Source of the DNA: an uncultured Odoribacter sp.
GTDB taxonomy: Bacteria; Bacteroidota; Bacteroidia; Bacteroidales; Marinifilaceae
NCBI GenBank assembly: GCA_900544025.1
Contig: UQTM01000023.1
Span: 1 to 41,956, forward strand
Length of the DNA stretch: 41,956 bases
Reading direction: 5' to 3'
Under the pieces are notes generated by a model. The model worked only from the letters and a program-made list of their open reading frames with translations, had not been told where the DNA came from and searched no databases. Positions within the stretch are counted from its first letter, which is position 1; each line of letters opens with the position of its first letter. The position numbers were made by a program, and so were the translations under genes. Below, piece after piece: positions 34,560-41,956 of this stretch.

Positions 34560-35222
34560 ATGGAGAAGATGAAAATCATCGCTTACGGGGACGAAAAGTT
34601 CAGTAAGAAGATCGGTGAAATGACCGTCCAGGTTTCACCTCTGGATTATCAGGGTAAAAAAGAGGTGAAATATGATCCTGGAAAACAGCAGGGACAAAAT
34701 AAACAGTCGCCTGTGTTTGTCGGGTATAAAAATGAAGAACTTTCGGTGGATGTACAGATCGATTGTACCGGAGTGATCGAAGGGACGAAGGATTCCGACA
34801 CGGTGAAAAAGAAGATCGGGGAGCTGGAAAAGCTGGTATATAAATACAATGGCGATGAACACCAGTCGAATTTCATTGAAATTGCCTGGGGGACGTTATT
34901 GTTTAAAGGAAGGCTTAAACAGATGAAGACGACTTACGGGTTGTTTGCTCCCGACGGCCAGCCTTTGCGGGCAAAAGTTTCATTGTTATTTACCGAATTC
35001 GTAAACCGGGAGGAAGCGGATAAGGAGGCTAACCGGCAATCGCCCGATATGTCCCATGTCGTAACCCTTGGTGCAGGAGATACGATCGCTTCGCTGTGTG
35101 CCCGGATATACGGCGATTCTTATCTGGCGGATGAAGTGGCCCGGATAAACGGGCTGGACGGATTTAGAAATATAAACCCGGGAACGGTGTTACTGTTTCC
35201 ACATTTGATGAAAAATGGCTGA
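34560..35222 (+). CDS. eCIS LysM hub adaptor (Pvc7-like)
   Basis: A 220-residue protein with the CIS tube-associated domain in the first ~165 residues (MKIIAYGDEKFSKKIGEMTV at the start, VQIDCTGVIEGTKD). A LysM module follows at the C-terminus: VVTLGAGDTIASLCARIYGD and the INPGTVLLFP ending. This pairing is that of Afp7/Pvc7, which links the tube to the central spike. LysM may also contact peptidoglycan during firing. It overlaps the VgrG-like gene by 8 bases. Confidence 0.93.
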   Translation: MEKMKIIAYGDEKFSKKIGEMTVQVSPLDYQGKKEVKYDPGKQQGQNKQSPVFVGYKNEELSVDVQIDCTGVIEGTKDSDTVKKKIGELEKLVYKYNGDEHQSNFIEIAWGTLLFKGRLKQMKTTYGLFAPDGQPLRAKVSLLFTEFVNREEADKEANRQSPDMSHVVTLGAGDTIASLCARIYGDSYLADEVARINGLDGFRNINPGTVLLFPHLMKNG

Positions 35223-36990
35223 TTCCCCTACCAAAAAAAGTGATAGAGTGCTTTCGTGTACCGTGTACAGTGAAGGTAAAGATGTCGGGAGCGATTACCG
35301 CCTGGTATCGGCATTTGTCCGGATGGAAACAAACCGTATCGGTAAAGCGACTTTGCAGTTCAATGCCGGAGATATGGCGAAACAAACCTTTAAAGAAACA
35401 GATTCAGATACATTTAAGCCCGGAAAGACGATCCGTTTGGATGCCGGGACACCGGATGCCGAAAAGACGATTTTTGAGGGAGTGGTGGTAATGCTCAATA
35501 TGGAAATCGATGAACAGCAACGTCCCCGGATGGTGGTGGAGTGCCGTGATGTGTTGTTTGCCGCCACTTTGGGACGTAAAAATAAAGTATTCGAGAAGCA
35601 AAAGGATAGTGAGATTATTCAGACGGTATTGAGTAGTTATGGAAATGTTTCTGTGGATGCAACTTCTTTTAAGCATCCCGCTTTAGTACAATATTATTGT
35701 ACGGATTGGGACTTTGCCTTGTCGCGTGCGGATGTCAACGGTTTATTGATTACCTGTGCCGGAAAGGAAATTTCCGTAAAGAAACCGAAAGTAAGCGATT
35801 CGCCTGTCGTGACGGTGGCTTATGGGGTGGATTTGATCGATTTTAGGGGAGGGGTTTCTGCCACCGAACAGTTTGCGGCTGTGGAGGCCGTGAGTTGGGA
35901 TATCGGTAAGCAGGCGGTCGTTAAGACATCGGCTTCCAAACCTGCTTTGAATAAACAAGGAAATACTGCTGTTACCGATCTGGAAACGGGAGATAAGTAT
36001 TTGGTGCAGACGGATATTCCGGCAGAGTCCGGTGTGATGAAGGCGTGGGCGGATAGCCTGGCGTTAAAAGCCGGGCTGGCGCGTTACCGGGGAACATTTT
36101 CGTTTAGTGGGAATGCTGCGGTTGTTCCGGGATGTATTGTGGAGTTGAAGGGACTTGGGGCACGTTTTAACGGGAATGTTTTCGTAGGTGCCGTAGAGCA
36201 TACGATTCGGGAACAGGTATGGATAACGCGGGTGGATATGGGAATATCGCCGCAAAATATCACCGACGAGCCGGATGTGACAGCTCCGCCGGCTTCCGGC
36301 CGGCTTCCGGGAATAGAAGGATTGCATATCGGTAAAGTGAAGCAATTGAAAGGAGATCCTGCCGGAGAATTACGGATTTTAGTGGATATTCCTGTGCTGG
36401 ACGGCGATAATAACAGTATATGGGCGAGATGGGCGACTTTATATGCCGGTGAGGACAGAGGGCATTTTTTTCTTCCGGAACCCGACGATGAAGTGGTGGT
36501 GGGGTTTCTCAATAACGATCCGGTACATCCGGTGATTCTGGGAAATTTATACAGCAGTAAACAGCCTGCTCCTTATGAATTGGACGATAAGAATTTAAAG
36601 AAAGTCATCGCGACGAAAGAGAAGTTGAAGATTGAATTCGATGATGAAAAGAAGATGATCACCCTTGAAACACCCGGAAAGAATAAGATCGAGATCAACG
36701 ACGACAAAAAGTCGATTCAATTGACCGACCAGAATAAAAATCAGCTGACCCTGAACGATCAGGGAATAACGTTCGATTGTGCTAAAAATATCGTGCTGAA
36801 AGCAAAGGGGGATATATCTCTCGAAGCGTCGGGTAAGGTGGAGGTAAAGGCTAAAATGGATATGACCCTGGAGGGGATGAATGTGAATGCCAATGCTAAG
36901 GTCGGTTTTGCTGCAAAAGGAAAGGCTACGGCCGAGGTTTCCGCTTCCGGGCAGACTACGATAAAGGGAGGCATGGTGATGATTAATTGA
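35215..36990 (+). CDS. eCIS central spike, VgrG/gp27-gp5-like (Pvc8-like)
   Basis: A 591-residue spike protein. Residues about 1-340 are the gp27-like hub (SDYRLVSAFVRMETNRIGKA). The gp5-type OB fold lies near 363-455 (IGKVKQLKGDPAGELRI, WARWATLYAGEDRGHFFLPE, DDEVVVGFLNNDPVHPVILG). The C-terminus is a narrow beta-helix made of short repeats with many KxxI and LxxxG units, ending MVMIN. No enzymatic domain is fused to the tip. The start codon lies inside the LysM gene, so the two are coupled. The protein forms a trimer that pierces the target together with the PAAR tip. Confidence 0.95.
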   Translation: MADSPTKKSDRVLSCTVYSEGKDVGSDYRLVSAFVRMETNRIGKATLQFNAGDMAKQTFKETDSDTFKPGKTIRLDAGTPDAEKTIFEGVVVMLNMEIDEQQRPRMVVECRDVLFAATLGRKNKVFEKQKDSEIIQTVLSSYGNVSVDATSFKHPALVQYYCTDWDFALSRADVNGLLITCAGKEISVKKPKVSDSPVVTVAYGVDLIDFRGGVSATEQFAAVEAVSWDIGKQAVVKTSASKPALNKQGNTAVTDLETGDKYLVQTDIPAESGVMKAWADSLALKAGLARYRGTFSFSGNAAVVPGCIVELKGLGARFNGNVFVGAVEHTIREQVWITRVDMGISPQNITDEPDVTAPPASGRLPGIEGLHIGKVKQLKGDPAGELRILVDIPVLDGDNNSIWARWATLYAGEDRGHFFLPEPDDEVVVGFLNNDPVHPVILGNLYSSKQPAPYELDDKNLKKVIATKEKLKIEFDDEKKMITLETPGKNKIEINDDKKSIQLTDQNKNQLTLNDQGITFDCAKNIVLKAKGDISLEASGKVEVKAKMDMTLEGMNVNANAKVGFAAKGKATAEVSASGQTTIKGGMVMIN

Positions 36991-37018
36991 TGATGTATAA
37001 TTAAAAAAATAAGAAGAT

Positions 37019-37321
37019 ATGCCACTGGCAGCAAGATTAACGGATATGCATACCTGCCCGATGCAGACACCTGCGTTTCCTTCGCCGATTCCCCATGTGG
37101 GGGGACCTGTTGTCGGGCCGGGGGCACCTACTGTGCTTATCGGGAAATTGCCCGCGGCCGTTATGGGAGATATGTGTGTGTGTGTCGGGCCGCCCGATTC
37201 GATCATAAAAGGGTCGGCTACGGTAATGATTTGCGGGAAACCGGCCGCCCGGCAGGGGGACTCTACGGCTCATGGTGGACAGATCGCTTTGGGCTGTCCC
37301 ACGGTAATGATCGGCGGGTGA
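37019..37321 (+). CDS. PAAR spike-tip protein
   Basis: A 100-residue PAAR protein. Repeated PAAR-type units are seen in LTDMHTCPMQTPAFPSPIPH, GPGAPTVLIGKLPAAVMGD and GKPAARQGDSTAHGGQIALG, with histidines and cysteines placed to bind the metal at the cone tip. It is the standalone form with no toxin extension. It lies 28 bases downstream of the spike gene on whose end it would sit. Confidence 0.95.
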   Translation: MPLAARLTDMHTCPMQTPAFPSPIPHVGGPVVGPGAPTVLIGKLPAAVMGDMCVCVGPPDSIIKGSATVMICGKPAARQGDSTAHGGQIALGCPTVMIGG

Positions 37322-37367
37322 GGCCGTGCAAATACGATGAGGAGGAGAAATAACCCATCGGTGCGTT

Positions 37368-37381
37368 GAAATGGCGGGAGA
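37368..37381 (+). repeat. 14-base repeat before gp25-like gene (copy 1)
   Basis: GAAATGGCGGGAGA occurs here and again at 37842-37855. The two copies flank the gp25-like gene. This one lies in the 103-base spacer after the PAAR gene, which holds no gene. Confidence 0.4.
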
Positions 37382-37424
37382 GGTGAGTTTATAGGCGGAT
37401 GATAAAAATCGGAGATAAAAAGAT

Positions 37425-37838
37425 ATGGAAAAGTCGTTTTTAGGGAAAGGATGGAGTTTTCCGCCGGAATTCCGGAAAGGGGTGGATCCGACGGTGACGG
37501 TGGCAGAGGAAGAGGATATTCGTCAGAGTTTGGAAATCTTAATGCAGACAAATCCGGGCGAGAGGGTACACCGTTACGATTTTGGATGCGGTATCCGCCG
37601 GTTTATGCACGAAGAAATGACTTTGACCGTGCAAACGCAGATGCAGGATGTGATTTCGCGGGCTGTGCTGATGTTTGAGCCCCGGGTGACGCTGAATGAA
37701 GTGAATTTGGATTTGGAACGGATTCATGAAGGTATTATTCTGATAGAACTGGATTATACGGTAAGGCGGACAAATTCCCGGACAAATATGGTGTTCCCGT
37801 TCTATTTGCGTGAGGGGACCGATATCGACGAAATTTAG
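37425..37838 (+). CDS. gp25-like baseplate wedge protein (Pvc9-like)
   Basis: A 137-residue protein of the GPW/gp25 family. LEILMQTNPGERVHRYDFGCG carries the nearly invariant PGER..D.G..G..L-like core that anchors the wedge to the first sheath ring, and VLMFEPRVTLNEVNL follows. It nucleates sheath assembly at the baseplate. Length is normal for the family. Confidence 0.95.
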   Translation: MEKSFLGKGWSFPPEFRKGVDPTVTVAEEEDIRQSLEILMQTNPGERVHRYDFGCGIRRFMHEEMTLTVQTQMQDVISRAVLMFEPRVTLNEVNLDLERIHEGIILIELDYTVRRTNSRTNMVFPFYLREGTDIDEI

Positions 37839-37841
37839 CGG

Positions 37842-37855
37842 GAAATGGCGGGAGA
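37842..37855 (+). repeat. 14-base repeat after gp25-like gene (copy 2)
   Basis: Second copy of GAAATGGCGGGAGA, between the gp25-like stop and the next start codon at 37882. Both copies contain an ATG that opens only a 7-8 codon frame. Confidence 0.4.
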
Positions 37856-37881
37856 ATGTTGCATACAATAGAAAAGTGAAG

Positions 37882-40800
37882 ATGAACAGATTATGGAATA
37901 CGGATGGTTTAAGCCGAAAACGGTATGAGGAACGGAAAAAGATCGGTCGTTGTTTCGATATGCTGGAAAGCGATTTCCCGGCGTTGATGTCGAGGTGCGT
38001 AGAAATGATGCGCTGTGTCCGTTTCTTCAATTCCTCGGACGAAGCGGACGGAGTTCTGTATGAGCTGTTCCGTTTTCAGCCTTTGATTGTTCTTTCTGAA
38101 ATCTGGCAACTGGATATTCGTGCTTTGGAATTGAAATTCCGTTTACAATATGAGTGTGGAGGAGAGGAATCGTTGCCTTTGCTCGATGAACTGGTGGAAA
38201 AATTGAATGAATGGGATAAGCGGTTGGCTTATTGCAGGGATTTGCGCCTGACTGCCGATTTGAGGACGCGTCCGGAAGTGGGTCAGGGATTGAAAGGGAA
38301 GGATATCGTTAAAAAAGAATATTATAGCTTGTTGGAATGTGTCCGGAAATTACAGAAGAATTACCGGATTTATCTGCAAGAGATTGAGACCAGCGGCAAG
38401 AACGATCCCGCCATTGCCGTATTGAAGGTGTTTTTGCAAAATTATGGAGAGATAGCCGCACAATTCAATAACCGCTGGAAAGAGTTCCCTTTGTTTTATT
38501 TTCAGAACGTGTTACGGGCTGCTTATAGAAAGCCTGTACCGGACAGCACCTGGCTGGTACTGAAAAAAGGGGCGGGAAGTGCAGATGTGACGGTGGAAAA
38601 GAACACTGCTTTTGTAGCCGGAAAAAATGCGGACAATACCCTTTTCTGTTATCGGAGCAATGAGGATATTTCGGTGGTTTCAATGGAAATAGAGCGGATA
38701 TATTCTTATTTGCTGGAAAGGGATGCAGGACGTTTTCCCGCTGCCCGCCTGGGATATGTGACCGCTATTTTGCGCAATGACATTCAGTTGGACGATCCTG
38801 AACACCCCCGAGCCCTGTTCGGCGGGGAGGGTAGCCGCCTGGAACCTGTGGGATTGCTGATCGAATCGCCGATGTTGCTTTTGCGGGAGGGATGCAGGAA
38901 TGTATCCGTCGCATTTCGTTTGACAGAGGAGAGTGTGGTCTTTTTCAAAGAGGTGATCGGAGAGGTGGCAAACGGACAGCGATGTGAAGACCAGGAGATC
39001 GTTTATAAATTGCTGAACGATGCGTTCTATTTGGAAATCAGCACGGATGAAGGATGGACGGTTGTGTCCGATTATGTGTTGAATTATGAAAATGAAGATT
39101 GTTTGCGGCTGATATTCCGGTTGCAGGAGGATTTTCCGGCTACTACGCCTTGCAGTTCCGATAAACACGGAATGAATACTGTAAAACCTGCTTTACGGAT
39201 ACTGATGAACCGGGAAGCCTGGCTGTTTCCGTATAGCTGGGCCGGACAGGTCAGGTTCGACGAGATTACATTGAAAACGGAAGTGGCCGGAATTTCCGAT
39301 TTACAATTATATAATGCGGGAGGAGAGCTGGATACTTCGGTTCCTGTTTATCCTTTCGGTGTTCAGCCGGATAAAGGGGCCTGGTTTGTGTTCGGGAATT
39401 ATGAAATGGCTTCCAAACCTCTGAAAAAAGTGGAATTGATGAGCCAATGGCAGCAATTACCCGAGCATCCGGAAGGGTTTTATGGATATTATCAGGGGTA
39501 TGGAGCCGGAATTGACAATTGTTCGTTCCGGGTACGTATGGAATGGCTTGCCGGAAAGAAATGGCAGGCGGAAGCCGGCAATACACAATATTTATTTACT
39601 CCTGCGGATGGCTCTCCTTTGTTGCGCAATGCGCCTATACCGACAGCTACCTGTTTGACCTGCCGGATTTCCGGGACTTTGCCTCCGGTGGCCGTGAGCG
39701 AGGATTCCTATGTGTACGGCCGGTCCCGGAGCGGTTTTATCAAAGTGGTGCTGGCCGGGCCGGAAGTCGGTTTCGGGCATGCCGCTTATCGGCAACTTTT
39801 TACGGAGGTTATGATGCAAAATAGTCGCCGGAAGCATCCCTTGCCTCCTCCGGTGTTGCCCGTATCCCCGATGGTGGATCACTGGGAATTGAATTATGTG
39901 GCCGAAGAAACGGTTTGTCTGGCTGTGGGGCAGGCAGAAAGCGGGACGAAGTTGTATCATATTTGTCCGCTGACGGCCGGTAATCTGCTTCCTGCAGAAA
40001 TGGATCGTCCGGTGGTTTTGGCGGAAGGCCCTAAGGATAGCGGCAACCTATTATTGGGGTTCCGGGGAGCATTGGAGTATGAGCGGATGCGTTTGTTTGT
40101 CGATGTCGCTCCCTTGCGGAAAGAGATCGATTACCGGGATGCTGTGGAAGAAGATACTTCGGAAGTTGCAGGCAGGTGGTATATGAATACGGGACAGAAA
40201 TGGGAATTGCTGGAAGCAGGAGCGGTGATGCGGGATTCGACCTGTTTTTTTATGAATACCGGGTTGATAGAAATTTTGTTACCTGTCCCTATCGGACCTG
40301 AACACCTGGATCGGGAAGGATTGTTTTGGTTATGTGCAGCTTTTCCCTCTGCTTTGATAGACCGTCCTCCGGTGCGGGGCATATATATGAATGCCGTTCA
40401 GGTGATCTCCGATACGAAGGGAATAGAGGAACATGCCGACGTGTTGGCGGGATTGCCTGCCGGAACAATATCGGCTTCCGAGAAAAATCTTCCCGGGATT
40501 GTCGAGATTATACAGGTTGTGAAGGGGCACGGTGGCTGGATGGGGGGCGATGCCGGGGATATCCGCTTACGGCTGTCCGACCGTATTGCCCACCGGAACC
40601 GGGCTTTGCTGCCTGCCGATTATGAGCGGTTGGTTTTGCAGCATTTTCCGCAGGTAGTAAAGGTAAAGTGCTTACCCGGTCTGGACACGAAAAAAAGAAA
40701 CCGTCCCGGAGTGGTGACGCTGGTTATTGTTCCCCGGCAGGAAGGCGGGGATTGGCCGTTGGCGACACACCTGTTATTGTCCGGGATCGAGGATCGCTTA

Positions 40801-41268
40801 CAGGCCTCGACGGGGAAATTTATGATCGTGGATGCCGTGAATCCGGTGTACGAAGAAATGACGGTACGCTGTCGGGTGACTTTAATGCCGGGAGTTCCTT
40901 TGGGTGAGGTCACCCGGAGGTTGGAAAATAAATTGAACGGGAATATCGCACCGTGGAAAGACGACGGAGGCATTCCGGTATTCGGTTATCGCTTTTCATT
41001 ACAGGCTTTGCAAAATGCCGTAATGGAAGATGAAGGAGTGGCTTTATTGCAGGGATTGTCTGTGCTGCATATTACGGAATCGGGAGAACGGATGTATAGT
41101 TTGGACGAGTATAATATACAGGAAACCGGAGAGGTGATGATAGGCGCGTCGCAGCCCTGGTGTGTGGCTGTCCCGGCGAAACGGCATTTAATAGAATTAG
41201 GTGGAGAATGGCAGGAGCGTGCCGGAGTGGGTAAACTGGAAATCGGTAGGACTTTGGTGATCCAATAG
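37882..41268 (+). CDS. Large baseplate wedge protein, gpJ/gp6-like (Pvc11-like)
   Basis: A 1128-residue protein from the ATG at 37882, which follows the gp25-like gene by 43 bases. An upstream in-frame ATG at 37810 would run inside that gene. The N-terminal ~200 residues are charged and helical (LSRKRYEERKKIGRCF, LYELFRFQPLIVLSEI). A long beta-rich middle follows. The baseplate-J core lies at the C-terminus: RIAHRNRALLPADYERLVLQ, then VVKVKCLPGLDTKKR, MIVDAVNPVYEEMTVRCRVT and GYRFSLQALQNAV. The homologues form the wedge that connects hub and fibres in the baseplate. It is the largest gene of the cluster. Confidence 0.88.
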   Translation: MNRLWNTDGLSRKRYEERKKIGRCFDMLESDFPALMSRCVEMMRCVRFFNSSDEADGVLYELFRFQPLIVLSEIWQLDIRALELKFRLQYECGGEESLPLLDELVEKLNEWDKRLAYCRDLRLTADLRTRPEVGQGLKGKDIVKKEYYSLLECVRKLQKNYRIYLQEIETSGKNDPAIAVLKVFLQNYGEIAAQFNNRWKEFPLFYFQNVLRAAYRKPVPDSTWLVLKKGAGSADVTVEKNTAFVAGKNADNTLFCYRSNEDISVVSMEIERIYSYLLERDAGRFPAARLGYVTAILRNDIQLDDPEHPRALFGGEGSRLEPVGLLIESPMLLLREGCRNVSVAFRLTEESVVFFKEVIGEVANGQRCEDQEIVYKLLNDAFYLEISTDEGWTVVSDYVLNYENEDCLRLIFRLQEDFPATTPCSSDKHGMNTVKPALRILMNREAWLFPYSWAGQVRFDEITLKTEVAGISDLQLYNAGGELDTSVPVYPFGVQPDKGAWFVFGNYEMASKPLKKVELMSQWQQLPEHPEGFYGYYQGYGAGIDNCSFRVRMEWLAGKKWQAEAGNTQYLFTPADGSPLLRNAPIPTATCLTCRISGTLPPVAVSEDSYVYGRSRSGFIKVVLAGPEVGFGHAAYRQLFTEVMMQNSRRKHPLPPPVLPVSPMVDHWELNYVAEETVCLAVGQAESGTKLYHICPLTAGNLLPAEMDRPVVLAEGPKDSGNLLLGFRGALEYERMRLFVDVAPLRKEIDYRDAVEEDTSEVAGRWYMNTGQKWELLEAGAVMRDSTCFFMNTGLIEILLPVPIGPEHLDREGLFWLCAAFPSALIDRPPVRGIYMNAVQVISDTKGIEEHADVLAGLPAGTISASEKNLPGIVEIIQVVKGHGGWMGGDAGDIRLRLSDRIAHRNRALLPADYERLVLQHFPQVVKVKCLPGLDTKKRNRPGVVTLVIVPRQEGGDWPLATHLLLSGIEDRLQASTGKFMIVDAVNPVYEEMTVRCRVTLMPGVPLGEVTRRLENKLNGNIAPWKDDGGIPVFGYRFSLQALQNAVMEDEGVALLQGLSVLHITESGERMYSLDEYNIQETGEVMIGASQPWCVAVPAKRHLIELGGEWQERAGVGKLEIGRTLVIQ

Positions 41269-41377
41269 GGATGAGAAGAATATGGAAATAGATTTTTGAA
41301 CGACGGGTGTCGGTGTTACCGGCTTTCTCTTTGAGAAATGAGAGACGGTGATATTGAAAAGTCAGAAGATTTAGAGT

Positions 41378-41956
41378 ATGGCAAAAACGAATAGGGAAAC
41401 ACTGAAAGGGTATTTCGGTAGCGGTAGAATACCTACCGGAAGGCATTTTGAGGATCTGGTCGATTCTATGCTGAACATTGTGGACGACGGGATGAGCAAG
41501 TCTGCCGGAAATGGTTTACAGCTGTCCCCGTTGGAAGAGAAAGGCCCTGTGTTGGAATTTTTTGGAAATATATTGGATGAATCGCCTTTATGGAGAGTGG
41601 TCGTCGATCGGAAAAGCGGCGGTATGTGCATCCAAAAGGGGGATGAAGACGAGCCTATTCTGACCCTTTATCCCGATAAAAGAATTGAATTACAGGGAGA
41701 TGTAGAGCTGACCGGAACGGTGAAGGCTGCCGGATTTGTCGGGAATTATAATAGCGGGGAAGTGCCTGCCAACGGAGAATGGTATGATATTACCGGGGAA
41801 CCGGAGGGAGAGTTGCCGGGTTGCCGGGCTTACCGGGTGATTGCCGGCTGCGGGAAAAAGGGAAAAGGGAAATATGCGTTGCTGGAAGCCACGGCTTTAC
41901 ATTGCTACGGCAGGCCTCGCCCGCTCCGCAGCCAGGCATCGCGGGTTGATATAAAT
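41378..41956 (+). CDS. Injection-system gene, 5' part only (fibre- or baseplate-associated candidate)
   Basis: A frame open from an ATG at 41378 to the right edge, giving 193 codons. The N-terminus MAKTNRETLKGYFGSGRIPT, then FEDLVDSMLNIVDDG, is a recurrent start in Bacteroidetes contractile-system and phage-like gene sets, placed after the baseplate wedge. A beta-strand-rich part follows with a repeat-like DKRIELQGDVELTGTVKAAG, similar to phage-tail fibre or collar proteins. The position after the gpJ-like gene is where Pvc12/Pvc13-type proteins are encoded. The function cannot be settled from this fragment. Confidence 0.75.
   Translation, partial: MAKTNRETLKGYFGSGRIPTGRHFEDLVDSMLNIVDDGMSKSAGNGLQLSPLEEKGPVLEFFGNILDESPLWRVVVDRKSGGMCIQKGDEDEPILTLYPDKRIELQGDVELTGTVKAAGFVGNYNSGEVPANGEWYDITGEPEGELPGCRAYRVIAGCGKKGKGKYALLEATALHCYGRPRPLRSQASRVDIN

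Noticed and set aside
30685..41956. Type VI secretion system or contractile prophage
   Set aside because: No TssJ, TssL, TssM or ClpV-type genes and no capsid, portal, terminase or integrase are visible. The DUF4255, DUF5908 and LysM adaptor genes favour an eCIS. The right edge leaves a small doubt.
1..41956. CRISPR array, tRNA, rRNA or insertion sequence
   Set aside because: No regularly spaced repeats, cloverleaf-like or rRNA-like stretches, transposase or terminal inverted repeat pair were recognised by reading both strands.

Overview
The window looks like a chromosomal segment of a gut-type Bacteroidales bacterium. Promoters fit the Bacteroidetes TTTG / TAnnTTTG pattern and Shine-Dalgarno sites are mostly absent. 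Complex I has a fused NuoCD and no NuoEFG in the locus. There are secreted GH2 and GH3 glycosidases and AraC-type regulators. A family such as Odoribacteraceae or Tannerellaceae is possible, but I cannot fix the genus from sequence alone.

Region 1 (1-5.8 kb): the 5' part of a membrane 4Fe-4S protein that runs off the left edge, a secreted GH2 beta-galactosidase-like enzyme, and a cupin-AraC regulator whose promoter carries a perfect inverted repeat. Region 2 (5.8-15.8 kb): the minus-strand operon nuoA-B-CD-H-I-J-K-L-M-N, closed by a clear terminator, with a small secreted protein of unknown function upstream. Region 3 (16.3-17.4 kb): a minus-strand unit made of a textbook promoter, a 26-residue Thr/Ile-rich leader peptide and a short, motif-degenerate aspartokinase-like protein. 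This resembles a threonine-operon attenuator attached to a pseudo-enzyme. Region 4 (17.6-29.6 kb): an SF1 helicase, an AT-rich EVE/nuclease-like gene (likely acquired, defence-like), a GH3 beta-glucosidase, a transglutaminase-thioredoxin lipoprotein, a tyrosine phosphatase, an EamA transporter, a pirin and DNA polymerase IV.

Region 5 (29.8 kb to the right edge): a membrane-anchored AraC-type regulator followed by a co-directional contractile injection system (eCIS, of the kind called Bacteroidales injection systems). Its genes in order are: DUF4255/Pvc16-like cap, an unknown protein, sheath, two tube proteins, a DUF5908 peptide, a LysM inner-tube/hub adaptor, a VgrG-like spike, PAAR tip, gp25-like wedge, a large baseplate-J-like wedge, and the start of a further gene cut by the edge. 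Tight spacing and ATGA or TAATG overlaps indicate one operon. The AAA+ ATPase, tape measure, fibres and cargo expected for such a system are not visible and presumably lie to the right.

The two points most worth following are the injection system and the Thr/Ile leader upstream of the degenerate aspartokinase. No tRNA, rRNA, CRISPR array, transposase or integrase was seen.
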